From Papaver somniferum (taxonomy: Eukaryota > Streptophyta > Magnoliopsida > Ranunculales > Papaveraceae), in contig NC_039359.1 in assembly GCF_003573695.1 (NCBI RefSeq), forward strand, positions 116,319,849 to 116,383,848: a stretch of 64,000 nt of DNA, written 5' to 3'. Position numbers and translations under genes: made by a program. A model generated the notes under the pieces. The model was not told the DNA's origin. It saw only the letters and a list, made by a program, of their open reading frames with translations, and did not search any database. Within the stretch, counting starts at the first letter, position 1; the number at the start of each line of letters is the position of its first letter. Positions 1-12,038 of this stretch are shown in pieces.

Positions 1-1961
1 GAGATAACTTGGATGGTACCAAATACCAATATCCAAGTGTCAATCAATTTAAATCAACAACCAAAAGGTCGGATATTCTAATTGATTGTACAACGCACAA
101 CCTGTGATATTTCAATTATATAACAAAATATAATACGGAAAAGAAATAACACAGACACCATAATTTTGTTAACGAGGAAACCTCGAATGCAGAAAAACCC
201 CGGGACCTAGTCCAGATTGAACATACACTGTATTAAGCCGCTACAGACACTAGCCTACTCCAAACTAACTTCGGTCTGGACTGTAGTTGAACCCCAATCA
301 ATCTCACACTGATCCAAGGTACAGTTATGCTCCTACGCCTCTGATCCCAGCAGGATGCTACGTACTTGATTCCCTTAGCTGATCTCACCCACAACTAAGA
401 GTTGTTACGACCCAAAGTCGAAGACTTTAATAAACAAATTTGTATCACACAGAAAATTCTACGGTGATAGATAAATCCGTCTCCCACGAATATACCTATG
501 AGTTTTGTTCCGTCTTTTGATAAATCAAGGTGAACATGAACCAATTGATAAACCGGACTTATATTCCCGAAGAACAACCCAGTATCATCAATCACCTCAC
601 AATAATCCTAATCGACGCAGCGAAAAAAGATATTGTGGAATCACAAACGATGAGACGAAGTGTTTGTGATTACTTTTCTATCTTGCCTATCGGAGATATA
701 AATCTCGAGCCAATTATTACAATCGTACTCGTAACGATAGAAGATGCAAGATCAGATCACACAACTACAATAAAAGTAGTATCGGTCTGGCTTCACAATC
801 CCAATGAAGTCTTTAAGTCATTAACCTGGTTTTAGAAGAAGAAACCAAAGGTAAAAGGAGAATCAACTCTAGCTATGCAACTAGTATCACACATAAGGTG
901 TGGGGATTAGGTTTCCCAGTTGCTAGAGTTCTCCTTTATATATTCTTTCAAATCAGGGTTTGCAATCAATGTTAGCTTGGTAACAAAGCATTCAATATTC
1001 ACCATTAGATGAAAACCTGATTAGATTCAAGCTAGTATTTCTCAACCATTGGATCGAAAACTTAGCTTGTTACACACAAATGAAATGTCCAATTTTGGGT
1101 TTACGAACCATTCCCAAACATTAACATTTGTTGGTTCAACAATAATTAACCAAATAGTTAGCCATATGATCACTTTCATATCAACCATATTCTTCTTCAC
1201 CATAACTAGTTAAAATGACTCAAATGAACTAGTTAGAGAGTTGTTCAATTGCTTAGATCTTATGTAACTACACAAGACACAATCGAAGCAAAAACGGTTC
1301 GATTCACTCGAATCGGTTCATGAACTTTATAGCCACGGTTTGCAAAAGCATTCCTTAGTTTAAATAAACATGAGTTCAAGAACAACCCGATTTTAGATAT
1401 AACCTGCTCAAGTTCGCGGACTGGGTTCGCGGACTTAAGCTCACAGAAGGAGTTCACAAACTCCAGCAGAAATTCTCGGGTCAAGAACTTCCACCAGTTC
1501 GCGGACTGAGTTCGCAGACTGAGTTCGCGGACTTGGCTCACGCCACATTCCGTTTCTCTTGATCAACAAAGTTCGCAAACTTTTATTCAAGGAATAAGGA
1601 CTTATACATATATGTGTTTCCACAACAATGCTTATATCCTACTAATGGTTATGTAATCTAAACTCTCATTTCAATCATTGAAACATTCTCAGAGGACGTT
1701 ATGTAGCCGTTATTCACAGACCATTTTTCATCAGAGCAATTTTCAAAGTGATTGAAACATAACATGACATTCGTCACTAGGTAAAGATGAATTTGGCTAA
1801 AGAGAAAGCTTACCAACACATATTTTGAGAAATAGATAGGCGTGTTAAAATCGGCTCAAAATAGCAAATGTGTATAATGGAAGTCTATATATCAAAACGA
1901 CTTTTGTGTCAAGAGTAGGAGATAGAGTAGATAGACTTTTGAGTGACAGATAAGTTCAAGT

Positions 1962-4370
1962 TGTTAGATCATAGATCGGTCAACCTCGCATGCGTTGCTA
2001 TCTCAAGCATGTTTGTTAATGTTAGTGATCAAAACTATAAGTCTTGATTTCTAGCCTACATAGCTAAGTCTCGGACAAGGATAGAAAAGTGTAGTCGAGC
2101 TCAAGGACTTCATGGCGATTCATCATACAACGACGAAGATCTATACAAGGAACCGTGGAACTTCATCTACAAAAAGGTATGTGGAGACTTGAACTTATCT
2201 ATCACTCAAAAGTCTATATCTTCTATCTCCTACTTCTTATGAGACAAAAGTCGTATGCTATATAGACTAGATCATACACATTTGACATTTCGAGCTGAGC
2301 ATTCATTGCTTATCTTTTATCTCGAAATCGTGTGTTGGTAAAGCGTTTCGCTTTGATCAAGTTTATCTTCACCTAGTAACGAAAGTCATGAAAAGTTTCA
2401 ATCACTTTGAGAATTGCTCTGACGTGAATCGGTCTGTGAATAACGGCTACATAGCATCCTCTGAGAATGTATCAATGATTGAAATGAGAGTTTAAATTAC
2501 ATAACCATGTATTCCTTGAACCGAAGTTTTTGAAATTTATTGATCAAGAGAAATCGGGAGGATTGTGGAATTGGCTTGCCAAGTCCGCGAACTGTCGGAA
2601 GTTCTCGACCGAGAATTTCTGATGGATTTTCCAAAACTCGTTTGTGTGCTAAGTCCGATAACTCAGTCCGCGAACCCAGTCCACGAAATGGCGGAAGTTC
2701 TCTTTCCGAGAATTTCCGCTGAGTTTGGAAAACTCAACCGATTAACTTAAGTCCGCGAACTTGTTTGTAAACTTAAGAGGTTATGATCTAAAGATGTACT
2801 CTAAATATGAAACATTAAATTACTAACGAATGCTTTATGCAAACCGTGGCTATAGTGTTCATGAGCCGATTCAATCGAATCGAATCATCTTTGTTTCAAT
2901 TGTGTCTTGTGTAGTTACATAAGATCTCATAGCAATTGAACAACTCTTTAACTAGTTCATTTGAGTCAATTGAACTATTTATGGTGAAGAAGAACAAGGT
3001 TAATATGAAATGCTCATATGATTAAACTTTTTGGGTTACTATGTTGAACCAACATACACGTACACGTTTGGGCATGGTTTTCACGAACCCAGTAAACGTC
3101 TACCCAAGTGTGTGTGACAAGCTAATTTTTTAATCTAACGGTTGAGAAATATTAACTTGAATCTAAATCAGGTTTTCATCTAACGGTGAATAAGGATTGC
3201 TTTGTAACTAAGGCAAAACCCTGATTTGAAGGCTATATAAAGGATACATCTAGCATTGTACAAAACTAATCCCCACACGTCTGTGTGCTACTAGTGCGCC
3301 CGCTAGAGTCGATCTCCATTAACCTTTGATTTTATTCTCTAAAATCAGGTTAACGACTTAAAGACTTCATTGGTATTGTGATGCAAGACCGATACTACTT
3401 TATCGTAGTTGTGTGATATGATCTTGCATCTTCTATCGTACAAGTACAATCGATTGATTGGCTTGAGATCGTGAGAGTTCTCCGATAGGAAAGATAAAGA
3501 AGTCACAAACATCTTCGTCTCACTATTTGTGATTCCTCGACAATCCGCTTGTGTAGTCATGAAGGATTGTAGAGAGGTGATTGATTAATCTAGGCTGTTC
3601 TTCGGGAATACAAGACCGGATTATCAATTGGTTCATGTTCACCTTGATTTTCATATCTTAAGACGGAACAAAACATAGGGTTTTTCTGTAGGAGACATAT
3701 TTATCCTTAGATAGACTTTTCTGTGTGAGACAGATTTGTTTATTATCAAGTCTGCGATTTTGGGTTGCAGCAACTCTTGGTTGTGGGTGAGATCAGCTAA
3801 GGGAATCAAGTGCGGAGTATCCTGCTGGGATCAAAGGCATAGGAGTACAACTGTACCTTGGATCGGTGGGAGACTGATTGGGGTTCAACTATAGTCCAGT
3901 CCAAAGTTAGCTTGGAGTAGGCTAGTGTCTGTAGCGGTTTAATACAATGTGTATTCAATCTGGACTAGGTCCCGGAGTTTTTCTGCATTTGTGGTTTCCT
4001 CGTTAACAAAACTTCTGGTGTCTGTTATTTCTTTTCCGCATTATATTTGTTATATAATTGAAATAATACAGGTTGTGCGTTCGTGATCATCAATTGGAAA
4101 TCCTACCTTTGGTTGTTGATTGATATTGATTGATCCTTGGACATTGGTCTTTGGTACCGTCCAAGTTATTCCTTGTATTTGATAAAGACTCGCTATTGTT
4201 ATTAGCTTGAGTAAAAATCAAATCAAGAGAGAGATATTAACTCCTTGAGATACTTTTATCTAGATTGAGTCTGACTGTCTAGTTGATTCTCTAGCAAAGT
4301 ATTTCGGAGTTAGTCTATACAGATTGCTAAGCGAAATATTGGGCGGTGTTGTTAGAGCCCCACTTTTTCA
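1962..4370 (+). repeat. E2 5' LTR
   Basis: It begins tgttagatc and ends cactttttca, just before the primer-binding site. The length of 2409 bp is typical of SIRE/Maximus-type elements. It holds repeats of a ten-base word (gtccgcgaac and variants) near 2580-2760, and near 3960-4080 a block conserved in all three Copia LTR families of this window. Compared with the 3' LTR it has about 240 extra bases near 3023-3264. Confidence 0.93.
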
Positions 4371-4371
4371 A

Positions 4372-4385
4372 TTGGTATCAGAGCA
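4372..4385 (+). other. E2 primer-binding site (initiator Met tRNA)
   Basis: The sequence ttggtatcagagca starts one base after the LTR end. It is the standard plant Copia site complementary to the 3' end of initiator methionine tRNA, where minus-strand DNA synthesis starts. Confidence 0.93.
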
Positions 4386-4436
4386 GGCAAACACGTTTAA
4401 GACCTAACAAGTCCGTGTTTATAACGATCTGACTCT

Positions 4437-5751
4437 ATGGACAGAGGTGCTATCTCTATTAACGTACCACCAGTCTTCGATGGCTCCAATTACTTATGGT
4501 GAAAATTTGCTATTTGAGCTTTTCTTCAATCGCGTGATTTTCAATCATGGGTATATGTGGTGAATGGTTATGATGCGCCCGTTGTTGCAGCTGGAGACGG
4601 AACTGTTCCCAAGAATATTGGTGAATATAATGCTGCCGAGAATCTTGCTGCAAAGCATAATTCTGAAGGGTTAAATGCTATCATACATGCCATTGCCCCA
4701 AGTCTTCAACACCATGTGTCTAATTGCACTAGGTCTAAAGATGCTTGGGATATCTTAGAAACTGTATTTGAAGGAAACTCCAGTGAAAAGGAAGCTAGGC
4801 TTCAAAACCTTAATTCCGATTGAGAGAACCTTCGTATGGCGGATGAAGAAACATTTGATGAGTTTAATCACAAAGTGTCTGAAATTTTTAATGCATCTCT
4901 TGCATTGGGTAAGACTATTCCTGAAAAGGACATTGTGATGAAAATTCTCAGATCGCTGCCATCTAGATACGAGTCTAAGAAGCATGCCATCGTTGAGGGG
5001 AATAACCTCAATAATCTTCCAGAAATACCTTGGTTAGGAAGCTAAAGATCTCTGACCATGATCATACATCCAAAGTCGATAAGGATGTTGCCTTTAAAGC
5101 ACAGAACATGCCTCAGTGCTTAAGTGTAAGGGTTTTGGCCATTTTTCTAACGAATTCCCAAATCGTAGAAAATACACTGGGAACAAAGGTCTAGCTGTAA
5201 CACTTGATGAAATGTCTGAAACCTATGATTCCGATGAAGATAGGAAATCAAGTGTAGGGCTCCTTGGTGAAAACATCGATTTTGATACTTGTAGAAATAC
5301 ATATATCAACCTCAATGGGTTCGGAGAAGAAGGAAACCCAATCAAGCTGGAAGGTTCTTTAACTAGAAACCCTGTCAGTAATGTTTCAGGATCTACTGTA
5401 TGTATAGCTGCTTGTGCATCTCAGATGCCTGAATATTATCCAAGTTTGACGTGCTCGTTTTGTTCGATGAAGGGACACGAACTATCAAGGTGTTACAAGT
5501 ACAAGCACCAAATAAGTCACGCCAGCAAACTTCAACGAAGAGCAGATCGATTAGCAAGGAAGCTGAAACTTGATCAGAAGACCGCCGAGGTATGTAGGAT
5601 CTTATCTTCGTCTAAGAAGTTGGTTTCCAGGGATAGAGTAAGACCATTTGAAAAGAAAGTATGGTCGAATCATTTTGATAGACAAAAGTCTGAAGATTCC
5701 TATCTTGAAGAAAAAGATGGACAAATCGTTGTTCATCGCAACACAACTTGA
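4437..5751 (+). pseudogene. gag: E2 gag, Copia type, broken
   Basis: Capsid/nucleocapsid protein of a SIRE-like Copia element. The ATG at 4437 opens a frame with the N-terminal gag motif around FDGSNYLW, then the UBN2-type capsid core (SKDAWDILETVFEG at 4735-4776 and LRSLPSRYESKKHAIVEG at 4945-5000). A first zinc knuckle near 5116 (LKCKGFGHF) has lost its first Cys to a frameshift and has Phe for the last Cys. A second, intact CX2CX4HX4C knuckle follows at about 5452-5493 (CSFCSMKGHELSRC). In-frame TGA codons at about 4498, 4519 and 4821 and a frameshift near 5035 break the frame. After the second knuckle, where protease should start, pol is simply absent. Not functional in this copy. Confidence 0.88.
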
Positions 5752-6063
5752 TTGTGTTGTTGGGAAAATCTTGTCTCATGTGCCTGATCGAAAAGAGACA
5801 AGATTGAGTGTTGTTTCAGGTTTCAGTAAAGTTTTTCCTTCTTTTCTTAGATTTTTTATTTTCTGTCTATCAAATAAACTAAAGGGTTATTATCGACAAT
5901 TCTACTCTTTATAGGGTTTTAGAGTTGGGCGTATACGAACCTGTCAATAGGTTTCGAACCCTACATTCCTTTTTTCCTTTTTGACATCCAATATAAGATT
6001 GTTTGTTGAGTTAAGTGATTCAATCACACAAATCCAGTTGTTTATAACTGTTCTCAAAGCACC
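5752..6063. other. spacer between E2 gag remnant and second ORF
   Basis: Noncoding AT-rich stretch inside E2. It lies where protease and the start of integrase would be in an autonomous element. I see no pol motif in any frame. Confidence 0.6.
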
Positions 6064-6426
6064 ATGTCAGATGGAAATGATGTCAACATGAATGTTAAAT
6101 CTTCAATCAAGGAAAAAGAAAAATCTCTTGTTTCTAAGTCCCTGAAAAGAGAAAAAAGGAATACAAGAAATCCCAGGGCTGTGCCTTCAAACTCTCAGAA
6201 TCTTTCCGATGTTCTTGACGAGTTGAAGGAAGTAAGAAATGAGATTCGTGAAATAAAGGCGTTTGTGTCAAAGTCCTTAGAAATTCAGAGGGCCTTGGTA
6301 CGACATAATCAGCCAAGACAGTTCGTTGATATAAACTCCTATCTTCGTGAACCGTATGTTCCAATAGCTGTTGACAACAAGGAGTTTGGTAATGATGTTG
6401 AATTTATCAAAGGAATTGTCGCCTAG
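6064..6426 (+). CDS. E2 second ORF, coiled-coil protein of unknown function
   Basis: An open frame of 120 codons starting with ATG, lying 310 bases after the gag remnant. The N-terminal third is Lys/Ser-rich and basic (KEKEKSLVSKSLKREKR). The middle has a heptad-like stretch (LDELKEVRNEIREIKAFV), suggesting a short coiled coil. There is no signal peptide or membrane segment. I do not recognise the family. E3 carries a short coiled-coil frame in the same place (minus strand, about 18395-18723). It may be a remnant of a pol or env-like region, or a small protein kept by these gag-only elements. Confidence 0.4.
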   Translation: MSDGNDVNMNVKSSIKEKEKSLVSKSLKREKRNTRNPRAVPSNSQNLSDVLDELKEVRNEIREIKAFVSKSLEIQRALVRHNQPRQFVDINSYLREPYVPIAVDNKEFGNDVEFIKGIVA

Positions 6427-6907
6427 GATGTCTTCTTTTTGGATTAGTTGGAAGAATAACTAGTGCTTTGAATAGCGATGATTGTGACTACACATAGTAC
6501 TTTTGTTTTCATCTTCTTATATTATTTTTTTTAGGTTTATGGGTATTAAATTCTAAAAATATTTGGAGGAGGATGTTTATTTCAGTATTTTAATGGTTTG
6601 TGATATTGCAATATTTTTATGGGATATGTATTGTTTACGTCCATGAACTTGAAGGTCCCATATTGCAGTCGAAAGTAAAGTCGTTCATGAATCGGTATTC
6701 GTATTGATGAAAGGACGAATGGACTTTCGACATATACAAAAGTTATGCCTATGCAATCATGTATCTGATGGAAAATAGGATAAAATCTTTTGTTCAACAA
6801 GGATAAAGCCTATTATGTCATTATGATGGAAAATAGAATAGATCCTTGTATGTTATCCACGGTATTGATCTTCATTGATCCATCTTATTATGTTTTACCG
6901 TGAAGGC

Positions 6908-7410
6908 TCCATTGTGTGTCTTATGTTGAGCACCTTACAATTAAGTCGATTTACCTTGGCTTGGTTGGTTGTTCCATAAGATGCTATATGTCGAGCATTA
7001 GGAACTAAATTAATCAACTAGTTTGGTTATTTAGTTTGTACTCCATAAGTCTTCTTTCTTATGTTGAGTACATGTACGGTTAAGGTTGTCATATTCTATG
7101 ATGAACTTAGTCGGGGTTCCATAAGTTCTCTTATGTTGAGCCCAAAATAATTAAATTGATTACTTCGGTGATTAGTTTGGTTGTTTGTATTCCAATTAGA
7201 TTAATTATATGTTCTCTTGTAATTAATCTAGTTGAGTTTTCATATATTCCACAAGTTCTTGTGTTGAGTATATGAGAGGCTACACTATCATGTTCTTTGG
7301 TTAATGTAGTAATATATTCCGTAAGGTTTTCCTTATGTTGAGTCTTTGAACGGTTAAGTTAGTCATCTCCGTGTGATTGACTTAGTCGTAGCTCCGTGAG
7401 CTTACTTATG
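6908..7410 (+). repeat. E2 degenerate tandem repeats, each with a short hairpin
   Basis: About seven units spaced 65-130 bases apart share the core tcc-ataag ... cttatg-ttgag. Five can fold: CATAAG/CTTATG at 7044-7063 and at 7120-7135, CACAAG/CTTGTG at 7250-7263, CGTAAGG/CCTTATG at 7320-7337, and CGTGAG/CTTATG at 7395-7410. Changes on one arm are matched by changes or G-U pairs on the other, as expected for a structure acting in the plus-sense (genomic) RNA. The units near 6908 and 6974 are weaker. A role in RNA packaging, dimerisation or stability is inference. Confidence 0.65.
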
Positions 7411-8252
7411 TTGAGCACTTTCAATTAAATTGATCACTTTTGTGGTTTGATTTAGTTGCGTATTCCAATTGAATTAATCATTGTTTTACTTGTGGTTAAT
7501 TTGGTTGAGCTTTGGATATAGAAAATCATTCCTATGGTTTTTGGTGTCCAATAAAAAATCTTTATTTTCTTTCGAAATTAAGGTCGCTCTTGTTGTTCTC
7601 TCGGGAATGACATCAAATGGGGGAGAGTCTTTTGAACTTGTGATTAATGGTAATATCTTGCGGGTAGTGCGGCTGTGGAATTTTATAGAGGTTATCTTGT
7701 ATCTTAAAACTCCTTGATGAATGTTGTTAGCTTCGGCTATTAGATTGCATCTAAATTAATTTGGTATGTATTTTTCTTTTGGTCATGAAATGTCTCTTGT
7801 GGAAATTTCATTATGATCCCATTCTTGTACCTTTGCCAATTTTATTGACAAAAAGCGGAAAAAATATTGTAGTTCACACTACAAATACATATGGTTTTCG
7901 GATCATTGTGTAAGGGGGAGTGGTTTCCATGATCGAGATGGAGTATTGACTAAGGGGGAGTGATACATATCACCGTAGTATTATTGTTAAAGTCATGATA
8001 TAATTGGACTTTGATATTATATAATAATACTATGACACTGTATAATAATGATCGAGAATCTCGATTTCTCTCATTGTTATAGTTACGGATCTTCAACAAT
8101 GATGGTGCTAAACTTACAACCTTTGGGATCATTGGAGTACTTGGAAGGAATAAGATTTCAAGGAACGTTGAAAATTAGACTATGAAATAGGAGCCACTAA
8201 AGTTTATCTTTTTTATATTCCATATGTATTAATAGTTGTCGCTAAATTTGAC
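7411..8252 (+). other. E2 3' noncoding region with extra purine tracts
   Basis: No credible coding sequence. Purine runs resembling the polypurine tract occur at about 7617-7627, 7912-7921 and 7952-7961 (taagggggag), in addition to the one next to the LTR. A possible hairpin-rich AT stretch lies at 7970-8060. The frame at 7481-7717 has no family signal. Confidence 0.55.
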
Positions 8253-8264
8253 AAAGGGGGAGAT
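8253..8264 (+). other. E2 polypurine tract
   Basis: aaagggggagat directly precedes the TG of the 3' LTR. It is the plus-strand primer site for reverse transcription. Confidence 0.9.
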
Positions 8265-10459
8265 TGTTAGAGCATAGCTCGGTCAACCTCGCATGCGTTG
8301 CTATCTCAAGCATGTTTGTCAATGTTAGTGACCAAAACTATAAGTCTTGATTTCTAGCCTACATAACTAAGTCTCGGACTAGGATAGAAAAGTATAGTTG
8401 AGCTTAACGACTTCATGGCGATTCATCATACAACGACGAAGATCTATACAAGGAACCGTGGAACTTCATCAAAAAAAGATATGTGGAGACTTGAACTTAT
8501 CTATCACTCAAAGGTCTATCTCTCCTATCTCCTACTTCTTATGAGACAAAAGTCGTATGCTATATAAACTAGATCATACACATTTGACATTTCGAGCTGA
8601 GCATTCATTGCTTATCTTTTATCTCGAAATCGTGTGTTGGTAACGCGTTTCGCTTTGATCAAGTTTATCTTCACCTAGTGACGAAAGTCATGAAATGTTT
8701 CAATCACTTTGAGAATTGCTCTAACGTGAATCGGTATGTGAATAACGGCTACATAGTGTCCTCTGAGTATGTCTCAATGATTGAAATGAGAGTTTAGATT
8801 ACATAAACATCTATTCCTTGAACCGAAGTTTTCGAACTTTGTTGATCAAGAGAAATCGGGAGGATTGTGGAATTGGCTTGCCAAGTCCGCGAACCTAGTT
8901 CGCAGACTCAATCCGCGAACTGTCGAAAGTTATCGATCGAGAATTTCTGCTGGATTTTCCAAAACTCGTTTGTGTGCTAAGTCCACGAACTCAATCCGTG
9001 AACCCAGTCCGTGAAATGGCAGAAGTTCTCTTTCCGAGAAATTCTGCAGAGTTTGGAAAACTCAACCGATTAACTTAAGTCCGCGAACTTGTTTGTGAAC
9101 TTAAGAGGTTATGATCTAAAGATGTGCTCTGAACATGAAACATTAAATTACTAAGGAATGCTTTATGCAAACCGTGGCTATAATGTTCATGAGCCGACTC
9201 AATCGAATCGAATCATCTTTGTTTCAATTGTGTCTTGTGTAGTTACATAAGATCTCATAGCAATTGAATAACTCTTTAACTATTTCATTTGAGTCAATTG
9301 AACTAGTTATGGTGAAGAAGAACAAGGTTAATATGAAATGCTCATATGAATTAAAGATTAATAACCCACATGTCTGTGTGCTACTAGTGCGCCCGCTAGA
9401 GTCGATCTCCATTAACCTTTGATTTTCTTCTCTAAAATCAGGTTAACGACTTAAAGACTTCATTGGGATTGTGAAGCCAGACCGATACTACTTTATCGTA
9501 GTTGTGTGATCTGATCTTGCATCTTCTATCGTACGAGTACAATCGATTGATTGTTTTGAGATCGCGAGAGTTCTCCGATAGGCAAGATAAAGAAGTCACA
9601 AACATCTTCCTCTCACTGTTTGTGATTCCTCGACAATCCGCCTGTGTAGTAAGGAAGGATTGTAGAGAGGTGATTGATTAATCTAGGTTGTTCTTAGGAA
9701 ATAAGACCGGATTATCAATTGGTTCCTGTTCACCTTGATTTCATATCAAAAGACGGAACAAAACCTAGGGTTTATCTGTGGGAGACAGATTTATCCTTTC
9801 ATAGATTTTTCTGTGTGAGACAGATTTGTTTATTATCAAGTCTGTGATTTTGGGTTACAACAACTCTTGGTTGTGGTTGCGATCAGCTAAGGGAATCAAG
9901 TGCGTAGTATCCTGCTGGGATCATATGCGTAGGAGTACAACTGTACCTTGGATCGGTCGGATACTGATTGGGGTTCAACTATAGTCCATTCCGAAGTTAG
10001 TTTGCAGTAGTCTAGTGTCTGTAGCGGCTTAATACAATGTGTATTCAATCTGGACTAGGTCCCGGGGTTTTTCTGCATTTGCGGTTTCCTTGTTAACAAA
10101 ATTTATGGTGTTTGTGTTATTTCTTTTCCGCATTATATTTTATATAATTGAAATAATACAGGTTGAGCGTTCGTGATCATCAATTGGAAATCCAACCTTT
10201 TGTTGTTGATTGATATTGATTGATCCTTGGATATTGGTCTTTGGTACCGTCCAAGTATTCCTTGTATTTGATAAAGACTCGCTATTGTTTTTAGCTTGAG
10301 TAAAAATCAAATCAAGAGAGAGATGTTAACTCCTTGAGATACTTTTATCTAGATTGAGTCTGACTGTCTAGTTGATTCTCTAGCAAAGTATTTCAGAGTT
10401 AATCCATACAGATTGCTAAGAGAAATATTATGTGGTGTTGTTAGAACCCCATTTTTTCA
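8265..10459 (+). repeat. E2 3' LTR, with internal deletion
   Basis: Starts tgttagagca and ends attttttca, followed by the caagt duplication. At 2195 bp it is shorter than its partner: about 240 bases corresponding to 3023-3264 are replaced by a few bases near 9350-9362. The rest aligns closely to the 5' LTR, so the insertion is fairly young but not brand new. Confidence 0.93.
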
Positions 10460-10688
10460 CAAGTCTCCACATACCTTTTAGTCGATGAAGATCCACCAGT
10501 TCCTTGAGTAGTCCTTCGTCTTGTATGATGATTTCCATGGAGTCTTGAGCTCAACTACACTTTCTATCCTAGTCCGAGACCTTTATCTATATAGGCTAGA
10601 AATCAAGACTTATAGTTTTGATCACTAACATTGACAAACATGCTTGAGATAGCAACGCATGCGAGTTCGACCGAGCAATGCTCTAACA

Positions 10689-11342
10689 GATTCAGTCTCA
10701 ATAGGATCATTTACAGAGTTTCCAACACTTTTACTTTTATCAAGTAGTTTAGTGTTCTTTTGTGCTTTGAAAGAAACATACTTTCCAGGTTTGGATGAAT
10801 GCTCATGATCAAAGATATTTAACTTTCCAACAAATGTATTTCTGGAAAGTGTTTCAAGGTTATTTCCCTCAACGATGGCATGTTTCTTAGAATCGTATCT
10901 AGCTGGTAGTGATCTGAGAATTTTCATCACAATGTCCTTTTCAGGAATAGTCTTACCCAATGCAAAAGATACATTAACAATTTCAGACACTTTGTGATTA
11001 AACTCATCAAATGACTCTTCATCAGCCATACGAAGGTTTTCCCAATCAGAATTTAGGTTTTGAAGCCTAACTTCTTTCTCATAGGTATTCCCCTTCACAT
11101 ACGGTTTCTAAGATATCCCAAGCATCTTTAGACCGAGTGCATGTAAGCACATGGTGCTGATGATCTGGGGTAATAGCATGGATGATAGCATTTAATCCGT
11201 CAGAATTTTTCTTTGCAATGAGAATCTCGACAGGATCATACTCACCAATATCCTTTGCAACAGTTACACCGTCTACTGTAACTAGTGGAGGATTACAGCC
11301 ATTAACAACACGAACCCATGATTGAAAATCATGCGCTTGAAG
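10689..11342 (-). pseudogene. gag: E0 gag, middle part, broken
   Basis: Minus-strand continuation of E0 gag after the E1 insertion. It reads through the capsid region: FLQAHDFQSWV near 11342-11310, DAWDILETV near 11100, a frameshift near 11090, then NSDWENLRMADEESFDEFNH and KDIVMKILRSLPARYDSKKH. The frame then runs into LTR-A at 10688, so the last 20 or so residues predicted there are LTR-encoded and not real gag. Compared with E2 gag this copy has kept the Trp codons that E2 lost. The zinc knuckles and everything downstream would lie beyond LTR-A, outside the window. Confidence 0.87.
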
Positions 11343-11347
11343 AAAGG

Positions 11348-11394
11348 TGTTGACACCTAAAAAATAATATCCCTTAACGGGTATAGGGTGCCCT
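11348..11394 (+). repeat. E1 5' LTR, first 47 bases
   Basis: Begins tgttgacacc and matches the first bases of the 3' LTR at 53295. E3 interrupts it after gccct (11390-11394); the LTR resumes at 23187. Confidence 0.88.
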
Positions 11395-12038
11395 TGAAAA
11401 GGCGAGGGTACCCAAATATACCTCAAGGTAAAAATTTTCCTACATATAAAGTCCTTTCTCCGAAAGTGATTGTCTATGGACTGAGTCGAGACAATACAAC
11501 TAATCGGTTCACACTTCGTGTGATCGTCTATAGATACGAGATCGAGACAATACAACAACGAAGTATGTTACTTGATAAAAAAGTTCGGACTTAACCAAAC
11601 ACAATAAGATTCACTTATCAAGTAAATAGGAATTAACGTTTGTGTAATTCATTTTAATTATAATAAAACAATTATAATGCGGAAATATAAAGTAAATGAC
11701 ACAGCAAAATTTTGTTAACGAGGAAACCGCGAATGCAGAAAAATCCCGGGACCTTGTCCAGAATTGAATACTCTCAGGATTAAGCCGCTACACAAAATTA
11801 CACCTAACTTCGTATAGTTGAGACCAAACAACTAAACCTATAGTTCACCTAGTTCCGTATGTATTCCCACGCCTCCGACCTTAGTCACGTACTTGGAACA
11901 ATTCCTTTGGTTCGTATTCCAAACAGTAAAGGAACAACAAATCTGTTTGGTATAAATTCTATTCAACTAAGTGATATGAGTTGGACAAAGGCTCTTCTGT
12001 TTATCTTAACATAAACTCCTTCGTTAGGTCCTTAGATC

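Larger units (their letters stand above)
1962..10459 (+). mobile_element. E2: non-autonomous SIRE-like Copia element (gag only)
   Basis: A complete 8.5 kb element with LTRs 1962-4370 and 8265-10459, flanked by perfect 5-bp target duplications caagt (1957-1961, 10460-10464). The primer-binding site follows the 5' LTR at 4372 and a polypurine tract precedes the 3' LTR. The 3.9 kb interior holds a broken gag (4437-5751), a coiled-coil ORF (6064-6426), a tandem hairpin region and noncoding sequence. No protease, integrase, RT or RNase H is present in any frame, so it would depend on an autonomous relative. It is inserted in opposite orientation inside LTR-A, a member of its own family. Confidence 0.93.
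1..10688 (-). repeat. LTR-A: family-1 LTR inserted in E0 gag, split by E2
   Basis: Positions 1-1961 and 10465-10688 form one minus-strand LTR of the same family as the E2 LTRs and the solo LTR S_B. Comparison with S_B shows about 197 bases are missing off the left window edge. Its right end (ctctaaca at 10681-10688) lies directly inside E0 gag coding sequence. The 8.5 kb E2 element interrupts it with a caagt duplication at 1957-1961 and 10460-10464. Whether LTR-A is a solo LTR or the end of a longer element cannot be decided without sequence to the left. ORFs inside it (395-595, 530-835, 1260-1541) have no family signal and I treat them as chance frames. Confidence 0.9.

Noticed and set aside
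530..835. 101-codon frame, also present at 12765-13070
   Set aside because: Lies inside family-1 LTRs on the strand opposite to the element; conserved only because the LTR is repeated, and it has no domain signal.
7481..7717. 78-codon frame in E2 interior
   Set aside because: Low-complexity AT-rich sequence, no domain, not seen in E3.
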